From: Candidatus Neomicrothrix sp. UBA814
GTDB taxonomy: Bacteria; Actinomycetota; Acidimicrobiia; Acidimicrobiales; Poriferisodalaceae
Assembly (NCBI GenBank): GCA_002296525.1
Contig: DBIA01000010.1
Location: forward strand, 1-9,850
Direction of reading: 5' to 3'
DNA length: 9,850 nt
Positions 1 through 6,444 of the stretch are shown here, in pieces (the stretch's first letter is position 1; each line of letters starts with the position of its first letter). The notes under the pieces were generated by a model. That model was given only the letters and a program-made list of their open reading frames with translations, did not search any database and was not told where the DNA came from. The position numbers were made by a program, and so were the translations under genes.

Positions 1-993
1 AGTTCAGAACAGAGCGATTCGGAGTCTTTGAACCCGAACAACGTGACTATCTCGCAGCCGCTCACGATAGAAGTCTTTGCGGCAAATGATGTTGAGGATT
101 CGGTTGCTGAAGCAATCCTGGCCTCGTTGAACCTGGCAGCAAATATGTGGGGTCTCTACTGGCCAGTGGAGTACTGGGTCATGGGGTTGGATCCAGAAGC
201 AGGAGAGGAATTGGTCGACAGATTCTGTTCCCGACGCGAAGAGCGCGACGAGTGGGACTACAAGTCGTGCATGGCCCGAGAGGCGGGCTCGGAACAGCAT
301 TCAATGATTGAGTACCAACAGTTGGGAGCGCAAGCTGTCGCTGAAAATCGGGCCTTTGGCACCGCTGGCCACAACGGTGGATTTGACTGGGGAATCCACC
401 GCTTCACAACGACGCTACCATGGGGTCTCGCTGGGCGATTCGGAACTCCAGGCGCGGAAGACGTTAAAACTGTTCTTCACGAATATTGGCATGCGGTCCA
501 GCACTCGTTTATAAGCACTCTTGATCGCGATAAGCGTGATCGTGCAATGGGGCCGGTCTGGTTCGCAGAGGGGTCGGCAGAGTTCATGGCGCAATATGGG
601 GCCGCTCAACTGATCAGTGAAGGCTTGATGCCGGAAGTGCCCAAGGGTGAGTGGCCGTTCAGTTATGAAGAGCAGATGGCTAACAAACTATGGGACATCG
701 AAAACGAATTTGCTAATGGCTGTGCTGAGCGGAACCTGAGCTCGATTATCGAATATTCGGATCCATGTAGCCGTGTGGGATACGAATTGGGTGCATGGGC
801 TATGGCCCTCCTGCTTTCGGAGACAGGCACCGATGTGTTACTCAATGATTTTCACCCAATAGTCGAAAGAGTTGGTTGGGAAGAAGCCTTCGAAGCGACC
901 TTTGGTCGAACAGTTGCTCAGCTCGATCAGGATGTAAAGCGGTTTTGGGAGTTGCCGAGAAATCAGAAAATGGCTCTTCTCCCAAACCCTTAA
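1..993 (+). CDS. Gluzincin-type (HExxH) metalloprotease-like protein, 5' end outside window
   Basis: The frame is open from base 1 and has no convincing start. The only early candidate, TTG at 28, lacks a Shine-Dalgarno site, so the gene very likely begins upstream of the window. Numbering from base 1, a zinc-binding motif HEYWH lies at residues 160-164 (478-492). A WFAEG motif follows, with Glu190 (568-570) as the likely third zinc ligand. HExxH followed by an Glu-containing helix about 25 residues later is the layout of gluzincin peptidases. The C-terminal part (YELGAWAMALLL, then a helical stretch with FEATFG) resembles the helical tail of those families. Four cysteines (76, 90, 241, 256) form two close pairs that could make disulfides, and the visible N-terminus is Ser/Glu-rich like a linker after a signal peptide. 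Both points suggest a secreted enzyme or lipoprotein, but the signal itself is out of view. The substrate is unknown. The gene converges on mogA with 51 bases between them. Confidence 0.72.
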   Translation, partial: SSEQSDSESLNPNNVTISQPLTIEVFAANDVEDSVAEAILASLNLAANMWGLYWPVEYWVMGLDPEAGEELVDRFCSRREERDEWDYKSCMAREAGSEQHSMIEYQQLGAQAVAENRAFGTAGHNGGFDWGIHRFTTTLPWGLAGRFGTPGAEDVKTVLHEYWHAVQHSFISTLDRDKRDRAMGPVWFAEGSAEFMAQYGAAQLISEGLMPEVPKGEWPFSYEEQMANKLWDIENEFANGCAERNLSSIIEYSDPCSRVGYELGAWAMALLLSETGTDVLLNDFHPIVERVGWEEAFEATFGRTVAQLDQDVKRFWELPRNQKMALLPNP

Positions 994-1044
994 TTGCTCT
1001 CTTATTGATTGAGGCAGATTCGGCCCTTATCGACGCTCAGTGGC

Positions 1045-1632
1045 TTATTGGGTGTCATCTGGGTTAGGGCGAATCGCCGAACGTGGCCGAAAGGCCTCTA
1101 CGAAATTGGGGTCGGTAGTGATATACGGTCCACCAACTAGATCAACGCAGTAGGGAACAGCGGCCATCACTGCGTCGAGACATTCGGCGATCGCTTTTGG
1201 TTGTCCCGGTAAATTTATTACCAGAGCACCGCCGCATATCCCGGCTGTCTGTCGGGAAAGAATAGCGGTAGGAACTGCGCGTAGAGAGGCCGTCCGCATG
1301 GCTTCACCAAAGCCGGCCAATATTTTGGTACACGCCGCTTCGGTTGCCTCCGGAGTTACATCTCGAGCTGCGGGACCGGTGCCGCCTGTGGTGAGTATTA
1401 GGCAGCACCCGCTGCCTGCCAGATCTTTAATAGCCGATTCAATGTCTGGCTGTTCATCGGGAATAACTACGGCTTCAGCTGTCCACGGAGAGGTCAAAAC
1501 CTGGTCGAGGTACTCGCGGATGGCGGGACCGCCGCGGTCTTCGTAATCACCTCGGCTCGCTCGATCAGAAACCGTAATTAGTCCAATTAAGGCGCCCCTA
1601 TCAGGGTCACTTTCAGCTGTACTTAAGCCCAT
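1045..1632 (-). CDS. mogA: Molybdopterin adenylyltransferase MogA
   Basis: The 195-residue product adenylylates molybdopterin with ATP, the step before molybdate insertion in molybdenum cofactor synthesis; it acts in the cytosol. The MoaB/MogA fold is clear. The N-terminal strand carries ITVSDRAS (19-26) followed by the DYEDRGGP segment (29-36). The nucleotide/pterin loop TTGGTGPAARDVTPEAT spans 81-97. Further on come GFGEAMR, the SRQTAG stretch and NLPGQPKAI, then the C-terminal VPYCVDLVGGP. All are hallmarks of this family, and the length is normal for MogA. The ATG at 1632 is the first in-frame ATG, with a weak GGAA-type site upstream. No other cofactor gene lies beside it, so it stands alone here. 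It is transcribed divergently from the SRPBCC gene at 1796, with a candidate minus-strand promoter around 1663-1693. The identification is firm; the exact start is less so. Confidence 0.93.
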   Translation of the reverse strand: MGLSTAESDPDRGALIGLITVSDRASRGDYEDRGGPAIREYLDQVLTSPWTAEAVVIPDEQPDIESAIKDLAGSGCCLILTTGGTGPAARDVTPEATEAACTKILAGFGEAMRTASLRAVPTAILSRQTAGICGGALVINLPGQPKAIAECLDAVMAAVPYCVDLVGGPYITTDPNFVEAFRPRSAIRPNPDDTQ

Positions 1633-1662
1633 TACTCAGATTCCGTTCTCATTGCGTGTGTG

Positions 1663-1693
1663 ATTATCTCGGTAGGCGTGGCGTGAAGATCAG
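1663..1693 (-). promoter_or_regulatory. Candidate mogA promoter in a divergent pair
   Basis: Read on the minus strand, GATAAT occupies 1668-1663 as a -10 element and CTGATC occupies 1693-1688 as a weak -35 element, with a 19-base spacer. Transcription would begin about 25-30 bases before the mogA ATG. The -10 lies inside an 11-bp arm (1663-1673) that is repeated in inverted orientation at 1716-1726. The call rests on sequence match only, and the -35 is poor. Confidence 0.32.
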
Positions 1694-1697
1694 CTCT

Positions 1698-1726
1698 TTG
1701 ATCGATACCCAACCAACCGAGATAAT
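1698..1726 (+). promoter_or_regulatory. Candidate sigma-70-type promoter of the first SRPBCC gene
   Basis: TTGATC (1698-1703) and GATAAT (1721-1726) are separated by 17 bases, the optimal spacing. They match the -35 and -10 consensus at 4/6 and 5/6 positions. A start near 1733 would give a leader of about 60 bases before the ATG at 1796. The -10 is embedded in an 11-bp inverted repeat partnered with 1663-1673. Confidence 0.45.
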
Positions 1727-1795
1727 AAATAGGAACGATTCTTATTTCTACTAGTATTGCGGTGCAACGATTTCTAGAACGATAAGGAAGACCGG

Positions 1796-2287
1796 ATGAC
1801 GAACCGAAGAATTGAAGTCGAACGTGCAATAGCGGCCACCCCAGCCGAAGTGTTTGACGTGGTAAGCGATCCGCTAGGCCATGTAAAGATTGACGCTTCT
1901 GGAATGCTCATGGCTGCGACAGGAGCTCGACCCACTGGAGTTGGTGATCGTTTCGACGTGGAAATGGACCGTGACTCCTTGCGAGATCTGGACCTGGGTG
2001 AATACAAGGTCACGGTCATAATCGAAAAATTTGAAAAAGACCAGGAAATAGCATGGACTGTTGATGGGGGCAAACAGCCGCCAATTGGCCACATCTACGG
2101 TTATCGCCTGCAGGAAATTGAAGGTGGCACACTCGTAGCGTCCTATTACGACTGGTCTAACACGCACCCAGACCATGCCGAACTAGTCGAAGCCATCTTT
2201 CCAATTATCTCTGAAACTCACTTGCTAGCAACTCTTGGAATTCTTGCTAGGACTGTGGCGCCGGGAAAGCGGCGACCGTCGCTTTAG
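1796..2287 (+). CDS. SRPBCC (START/polyketide-cyclase-like) family protein, paralogue 1
   Basis: The 163-residue protein opens with IEVERAIAATPAEVFDVVSDP, the usual first beta-strand and helix of the SRPBCC/Bet v1-type fold, which encloses a hydrophobic cavity for small ligands. The IAWTVDG and GHIYGYRL segments fit the central strands. The last third (from TLVASYYDW through ISETHLLATLG) contains the long C-terminal helix that closes the cavity. It has no signal peptide or membrane segment, so it is cytosolic. AAGGAAG ends 5 bases before the ATG at 1796, so the start is secure. It is about 80% identical by hand count to the protein at 6445-6948, 4.6 kb downstream. Members of this fold include cyclases, dehydratases and lipid carriers, and no ligand can be inferred from sequence. 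It is transcribed divergently from mogA. Confidence 0.85.
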   Translation: MTNRRIEVERAIAATPAEVFDVVSDPLGHVKIDASGMLMAATGARPTGVGDRFDVEMDRDSLRDLDLGEYKVTVIIEKFEKDQEIAWTVDGGKQPPIGHIYGYRLQEIEGGTLVASYYDWSNTHPDHAELVEAIFPIISETHLLATLGILARTVAPGKRRPSL

Positions 2288-2384
2288 AGAGATCAACTCC
2301 GGACCAAGGTCCCAGTGATTCATTTGTCGATGCAACAATTCTCTGTTTCTTTGGGCTTATCTCAGATCTGGCAGAATCTCGTAT

Positions 2385-2906
2385 ATGGACATTGAGACTC
2401 TGATAGCGAAGCAGGAAATTACTGATGTCGTATACACGTATGCGCGAGGCATAGACCGACTTGATTTCGAGTTAGTGAGGTCCTGCTACCACCCGGACGC
2501 GTACGACGACCACGGCGCCTTCAAAGGCAACGTGGACGACTTCATCGAAATGTGTGAAAGTTTTTTGCCGCGTTGGACGGCGACTATGCACTTCATGGGC
2601 AACGTTCTCGTCGATGAAATTACTGAAGATTCGGCGAGGGCGGAAACCTACGCAGTGGCCTACCACCGCAGAGAAACGACCGCAGACATCGAAGGCAAGG
2701 ACGACATATTTGGGATTCGATATGTCGACCGTTTCGAGAAGCGAGATGATCGTTGGCTCATTGCGCACAGAGTCGTCGCCACTGAATGGCGACGAGTTGA
2801 GCCAGTTCCGGCGAATGGGACTCGTGGCGCAGTTGGCGTATGGGGAACAAGAGACGGAAACGATGTGATCGACTGGATCATGGACGCGCAAGGCGCTTCG
2901 TCATAA
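2385..2906 (+). CDS. SnoaL-like / NTF2-fold family protein (possible dehydratase or isomerase)
   Basis: The 173-residue protein matches the SnoaL_4 type of cone-shaped NTF2 fold. The start (IAKQEITDVVYTYARGIDRLD) is the characteristic N-terminal helix. It is followed by CYHPDAYDDHG (34-44), the TMHFMGN strand (67-73), YAVAYHRR, and the closing strands ending in WLIAHRVVATEWRR. In dehydratases of this fold such as BaiE and scytalone dehydratase, a Tyr-x4-Asp pair and a later His act in catalysis. Tyr19, Asp24 and His69 occupy comparable places here. That is suggestive only, because many members have other or no enzymatic roles. The ATG at 2385 has a weak upstream ribosome site, but the helix starts directly after it. 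It lies 97 bases after the SRPBCC gene in the same direction and converges on the SMP-30 gene. Confidence 0.82.
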   Translation: MDIETLIAKQEITDVVYTYARGIDRLDFELVRSCYHPDAYDDHGAFKGNVDDFIEMCESFLPRWTATMHFMGNVLVDEITEDSARAETYAVAYHRRETTADIEGKDDIFGIRYVDRFEKRDDRWLIAHRVVATEWRRVEPVPANGTRGAVGVWGTRDGNDVIDWIMDAQGASS

Positions 2907-3003
2907 ATTCCTTAACAACAACTCGTGTCCGAAACTTCTCACGCTTTGGATTGCAACCTGAAAGACAGAGGCACTGATCGCAAACCCTCACCGTGGGCGG
3001 GTG

Positions 3004-3900
3004 CTAGGAGTGCAACAGCGGCATTCCCTCTATGGGCCAGTCGAGGGCATACACGTAGCCCTGATCGGAAGAAGTTACGAACAAGGTGCGAAAATCTTTC
3101 CCGCCGAAACAACAATTAGTAGGTCCCTTATCGGGCAGTTCGATGATTTGAACGGGGCGACCGTCATGCCCATCGAGTACAAAGAGGTTGCTGGAACCAT
3201 GACCTGCCACGATGATCTGACCCGACGCGTCGAGGCAGAAGCCGTCGGGCACTGACCGTCGCCCAATCATCCCATTCGGCTTAGGGGTTCCACTCAAAGT
3301 TCCGGGTTCTTCAATTCTGTAGCTCAAGAGCATCCCGGTAAGAGACTCACAAACAATCAACACTTTGCCGTCCGCTCGAACCCCTAAGCCATTCGGGAAA
3401 CCAATATTTGAAGCTACGCGAGACGCTTCGCCCTCAGCGTTGACATAACACACCGGACCGCCGTCTCTATCTCCGCCGACAAGCCCACTCCATTCGGGAT
3501 CGGTGAAGTAGTAGCCACCGTGAGAGTCGAAACATAAATCGTTCGGGGAGTTCAACGGAACTCCATCGATCTCTAAGAGTTCAGATATCACATCTCCTTG
3601 CCTGCTTATGGTCTGTATGCGCCCTTGGGCGAAGTCTGGTTCCGGGGCTTGTGATGTTGAAGGAACATCAGTGGGCCATCTGCCGCCATTGTTAGCAACA
3701 ACGAGTTCGCCTTGAGAATTAAACGCTGCCCCATTCGGCCCACCTCCAGTATCGACAAAAGTTGACACCGTGCCGTCCTCGGCGATTTTCGAGATGCGTT
3801 GACCAGCTATCTCAGTTACATAGAGGTCACCATCTGGTCCGATTGCTGGTCCCTCAGGAAACATAAGTCCTTGAGCTAGTCGCTCCACGTGAGTAGCCAT
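3004..3900 (-). CDS. SMP-30/gluconolactonase/LRE-family protein
   Basis: The 298-residue protein is a six-bladed beta-propeller of the family that hydrolyses sugar or other lactones with a bound divalent metal. The expected metal ligands can be placed. Glu16 lies in FPEGP, Asn170 in GFPNGLG and Asp219 in VPDGFCLD, matching the Glu/Asn/Asp set of SMP-30. Asn120 in NSPNDL supplies the conserved substrate-side Asn. GPDGDLYVTE (21-30) and repeated DG-type turns mark the blades. Length is typical and no signal peptide is seen, so it is probably cytosolic. The start is supported by AAGGA six bases before the ATG at 3900. It is the only minus-strand gene within the small-protein run, and it is divergent from the DUF3237 gene. 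A lactone intermediate is likely the substrate, but which one cannot be read from sequence. Confidence 0.88.
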   Translation of the reverse strand: MATHVERLAQGLMFPEGPAIGPDGDLYVTEIAGQRISKIAEDGTVSTFVDTGGGPNGAAFNSQGELVVANNGGRWPTDVPSTSQAPEPDFAQGRIQTISRQGDVISELLEIDGVPLNSPNDLCFDSHGGYYFTDPEWSGLVGGDRDGGPVCYVNAEGEASRVASNIGFPNGLGVRADGKVLIVCESLTGMLLSYRIEEPGTLSGTPKPNGMIGRRSVPDGFCLDASGQIIVAGHGSSNLFVLDGHDGRPVQIIELPDKGPTNCCFGGKDFRTLFVTSSDQGYVYALDWPIEGMPLLHS

Positions 3901-4113
3901 ATCTGTCCTTCAGAGTCGGTTGAGGGTCGACGTTAGATGATCATGGTCACGCAAAACTGAAATTCGTGATTTGCTTGATCAAATTGGCGGCCAAAATCAG
4001 CCTCTTCAGTTCTTCGAGGAGAAGCTAAAGCCATGGATTTCCAAGACCCTTGGCCGGGATAGCAATTCTCCGACTACGGTGCAGCATAAGTACACAACAG
4101 AAGGTGGTAGGTC

Positions 4114-4542
4114 ATGCCGGCAGCGGAACTTGTTCACATGGCAACAATAAACGTCCAGGTTGGTCCAATGATTGAGGTGGGTAGAGGTCATAAAGGAACG
4201 CGGGTGACAGCGAATGTTTCCAGTCTCACGGTGACAAGCGATCGTATTAACGCAAGCTTGGCAACCGATGACGCTGCTGATTGGCTGACCGTCGGAGATG
4301 ACGGCACTGGCCTCTTGGATGTCCGCTTCACCTTGGAAACTGATGATGGGGCCTTCATCTACGTCGAATATCAAGGACGCGCGGACATGTCCACGGGATT
4401 GATCGCCACTGCTCCTACCTTTCAAACCGGTGATGAGCGGTACGCATGGCTAAATAACGTGCAAGCCGTTGCTGCAGGTCAGTTGAACGGCGAGACCGGT
4501 GAATTGGTCTACGAACTTTACGAGGTCCAAGTTTCCGCATAA
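4114..4542 (+). CDS. DUF3237 domain protein
   Basis: The 142-residue protein covers a complete DUF3237 beta-barrel. Recognisable parts are DWLTVGDDG (56-64), the paired strands with LDVRFTLETDDG and IYVEYQGR (68-89), then APTFQTGDERYAWLN (100-114), and the closing YELYEV (133-138). The family is widespread in actinobacteria and fungi and has no settled biochemical role. It often sits beside catabolic or secondary-metabolite genes. The start is decided by AAGGTGG at 4101-4107, six bases before the ATG at 4114. A second in-frame ATG at 4138 lacks such a site. It has no signal peptide. The C-terminal part shows a pattern also seen in the unrecognised protein at 5872-6276. Confidence 0.85.
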   Translation: MPAAELVHMATINVQVGPMIEVGRGHKGTRVTANVSSLTVTSDRINASLATDDAADWLTVGDDGTGLLDVRFTLETDDGAFIYVEYQGRADMSTGLIATAPTFQTGDERYAWLNNVQAVAAGQLNGETGELVYELYEVQVSA

Positions 4543-4622
4543 ACGAACTCCCTGGTAGGGCGCGGGTTTAGGGATACAGAGCCGCGTGTAGAGGCTCGAT
4601 GACTTCATGTCTGCTGATGTCT

Positions 4623-4668
4623 GAAGACCTCCCTGAGGAATGGGCTTGCCATCTTGCGGGATGTCTTC
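4623..4668 (+). promoter_or_regulatory. Structured leader hairpin upstream of the cupin gene
   Basis: Bases 4623-4633 pair with 4658-4668 at 10 of 11 positions, with a single C/T mismatch. Nested inside, ATGG (4640-4643) pairs with CCAT (4649-4652) around a 5-base loop. A 6/5-base internal loop separates the two helices. The hairpin ends 22 bases before the AAAAAGG ribosome site of the cupin gene and is followed by a short T-containing stretch. It could be an attenuator or a translation-control leader. No known riboswitch class is recognised. Confidence 0.35.
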
Positions 4669-4701
4669 TTGGTCATTGCGTTTTCGAAAAAGGTAAAAGT
4701 G

Positions 4702-5136
4702 ATGAGAGAATTTATAGGCGGCATCAAATTCACAGATATTCCGTGGCAATCAACTAGCTCGCTGTGGGGCGATGAGTCTGATCAGCCCGCTGACTTAAAT
4801 ATCACTGAATACGGACTAGCTCGAGTCCTTTCGCGAGATGATTCCACGGGCGCTATATCGCTCTTAATCAAAGAACCGCCTGGCTGGCACACGGCTGCAG
4901 CTGAAGCTCACTCTGTGCACCAAGAGGACATTCTTTTGGAAGGGGACTGCTGGTACGGCGAAGAACATTTTGAAGGGCCAACATATTTCAGTTTTCCACC
5001 GGGGGAGTTTCACGGACCGATGTACACGGAAACCGGCGCTTTGTGGCTGGTCACCTTAGATGGACCCTTTGATGTCACGTATAGCGAAGATGTGCGGGCG
5101 GAAACCATGTCATGGTTCGAGCGCGCTAACCGTTGA
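4702..5136 (+). CDS. Cupin-fold protein (DUF4437/ChrR-like)
   Basis: The 144-residue protein has the metal-binding motifs of a small cupin barrel. His63, His70, His73 and Glu75 (the stretch HSVHQED) form the first motif. The PPGEFHGP segment (99-106) supplies the second, with His104. GDCWYG lies between them, as in the central turn of cupins. Such proteins bind Fe, Zn or Mn and include dioxygenases, isomerases and sensors; the function here is open. The frame extends upstream to a TTG at 4654. The ATG at 4702 is preferred because AAGG lies 8 bases before it and the conserved part begins there. The upstream leader is strongly folded (4623-4668). It is followed by a VOC gene 104 bases on, probably in the same transcript. 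Confidence 0.78.
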   Translation: MREFIGGIKFTDIPWQSTSSLWGDESDQPADLNITEYGLARVLSRDDSTGAISLLIKEPPGWHTAAAEAHSVHQEDILLEGDCWYGEEHFEGPTYFSFPPGEFHGPMYTETGALWLVTLDGPFDVTYSEDVRAETMSWFERANR

Positions 5137-5240
5137 AGTGGCCTGAAACTTGGGTTGATATCGGTTCCACAAGCGGCGTTAATCAGCGTTGGATTAATCT
5201 CGAATGTGCACGATTAGTTTCAAACGGTGGGGGAATAGTT

Positions 5241-5657
5241 ATGACCGCTTTTACACATGTGAATTTGCGCGCAGCGGATCTCGATGCGACTCGAATTTGG
5301 TATGAGAAATACACACCTTTAGCAGTTCAAGGACAGATTCAGGTCGGTGAAATCGGCGAGGTGCTCTGGCTTCAGGAACCTAACGAGGAAACTGGCATAG
5401 TTTTCATCGGGGTTGAAGAAAGCTCTCCGGTTCTTGAGGGAGCCTTTGCTCACGTAGGTATTGCCTTTAGTGAGCGTTCCGAAGTCGATAACGTCGCCGC
5501 GCTTGCTCAAGCAGACGGTTGTCTAGAACGAGAGCCTGTTGACGCCGGCCCCGCAGGTTATCTGTGTGTAGCAACTGACCCTGATGGGAACCTTGTGGAG
5601 TTCTCTGTTGGTCAAGAACTCTCCGACTTTCGGAACTACATATCTGAAAACACATAA
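5241..5657 (+). CDS. VOC (glyoxalase/bleomycin-resistance/dioxygenase) family protein
   Basis: The 138-residue protein shows the paired beta-alpha-beta-beta-beta modules of the vicinal oxygen chelate fold. The first module starts with FTHVNLRAADLDATRIWYEKY. The second starts with FAHVGIAFSERSEVDNVAALAQ and ends in the family signature DPDGNLVEF. Candidate metal ligands are His6, His71 and Glu120. Reactions in this family include isomerisation, ring cleavage, epimerisation and fosfomycin or bleomycin binding, and sequence does not choose among them. The frame is open upstream to 5133, overlapping the cupin stop. The ATG at 5241 is supported by the purine run GGTGGGGGA just before it and by the conserved first strand starting right after it. 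It is co-directional with the cupin gene. Confidence 0.84.
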   Translation: MTAFTHVNLRAADLDATRIWYEKYTPLAVQGQIQVGEIGEVLWLQEPNEETGIVFIGVEESSPVLEGAFAHVGIAFSERSEVDNVAALAQADGCLEREPVDAGPAGYLCVATDPDGNLVEFSVGQELSDFRNYISENT

Positions 5658-5775
5658 CTAATAATTGTTCAGAGCGGGTAATAGCCATGAACCAAGGGCT
5701 GCCCGCAAGTTGGCCTATGGCCATACCGAGCTTCGCTTACTCCACGACCACTAAATCCAATGAAGTTGAGAAAGC

Positions 5776-5789
5776 ACCCAACGTTGGGT
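5776..5789. promoter_or_regulatory. 14-bp perfect palindrome, candidate operator
   Basis: The bases ACCCAACGTTGGGT read identically on both strands. The site lies 82 bases before the start of the unrecognised gene at 5872, in a 214-base gap that holds no gene. Its dyad symmetry and length suit a dimeric repressor such as a TetR-type protein, but no regulator gene lies in the window. A second, shorter inverted repeat, TGGCC-TAT-GGCCA, lies at 5711-5723 in the same gap. Confidence 0.35.
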
Positions 5790-5871
5790 CATCTTGCCTG
5801 GTGTGGTAATGGCCAACGGAATCGTCGGTTAAGGTCAGAACTCCAATCAGAACATAGAAAAGGTGGAAATT

Positions 5872-6276
5872 ATGCTCGGTGAACACGTGGGATCAATGAC
5901 AGGGACCACTCAAATGAAGGCTCTTCCGGCGGTAAATGGGATGCCAGCCGCTGAAACTATGGCGAACACAGCCGGAACGCTTGCAGGCGCGGAAGTGCAA
6001 AGCATGGCCACATATCAGGCGACTATGAGAGCTGATGGCTCTTGGCAGGGAGAGTGCCCTAACTCGGGAATTGTTATGGCTGCTGATGGAGTCGCTACTT
6101 TCAGAGCTACCGGGGTCGGTTCACCGACCGAGGACGGCGGCTTTGTCTTTAAAGGTGTCGTATATTTCGAGACCTCCGCCCCGTCCTTGAGTTCTCTTAA
6201 CGGCGTCGCCGTTGTTTACGACTGGACAGTTGATGCTGAGGGCGGAGCTACCTGGGAACTGTTTGAATGGAAATAA
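5872..6276 (+). CDS. Unrecognised small beta-rich protein
   Basis: I do not recognise a named family for this 134-residue protein. The first 35 residues are rich in Met, Ala, Thr and Gly and look flexible, without a signal peptide or membrane segment. From about residue 46 the sequence alternates short strands and turns (ATYQATMRADGSWQGE, then GVATFRATGVG, VFKGVVYFET, VAVVYDWTVDAEG and a final WELFEWK). This suggests a single small beta-barrel. The pattern F-E-T, six residues, L-N-x-V, then a terminal W-E-L-F-E mirrors the C-terminus of the DUF3237 protein at 4114-4542, so a related barrel is possible. The ATG at 5872 has AAGGTGG six bases upstream; GTG at 5863 is the alternative. It is followed by a terminator at 6302-6325. 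Confidence 0.7.
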   Translation: MLGEHVGSMTGTTQMKALPAVNGMPAAETMANTAGTLAGAEVQSMATYQATMRADGSWQGECPNSGIVMAADGVATFRATGVGSPTEDGGFVFKGVVYFETSAPSLSSLNGVAVVYDWTVDAEGGATWELFEWK

Positions 6277-6301
6277 GACACATCTAGTTAGTTAGCTCAC
6301 A

Positions 6302-6325
6302 GGGGCCGCCCTTTGGGGCGGCCCT
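6302..6325 (+). terminator. Rho-independent-type terminator hairpin
   Basis: Nine perfectly paired G/C bases (6303-6311 with 6316-6324) close on a TTTG tetraloop, with a G-T pair at the base. It starts 26 bases after the stop at 6276. The sequence after it is only moderately T-rich (TAACTTGTTGG), so termination may be partial. It most likely ends the transcript carrying the cupin, VOC and beta-rich genes. Confidence 0.75.
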
Positions 6326-6444
6326 AACTTGTTGGTGTCACGAATTCACAGCGCTCTTCGAAGAAGGTGTGGCGAACACTTGTTTCTATGAGGCTTACGA
6401 GTTCGGCGTAGGTAGGTTCAGGTCAAACCTAAAGAAAGGCCTAT

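Noticed and set aside
1632..1829. Minus-strand 65-residue frame whose stop overlaps the mogA ATG
   Set aside because: It crosses the divergent promoter region and the start of the SRPBCC gene, resembles no family, and has no ribosome site; overlap with the mogA start looks accidental.
2301..2312. GGACC-AA-GGTCC inverted repeat after the first SRPBCC gene
   Set aside because: A 2-base loop and no following T-run make it a poor terminator; it is probably chance.
4006..4425. Minus-strand 139-residue frame opposite DUF3237
   Set aside because: It is a shadow of a well-supported gene on the other strand, with no family resemblance.
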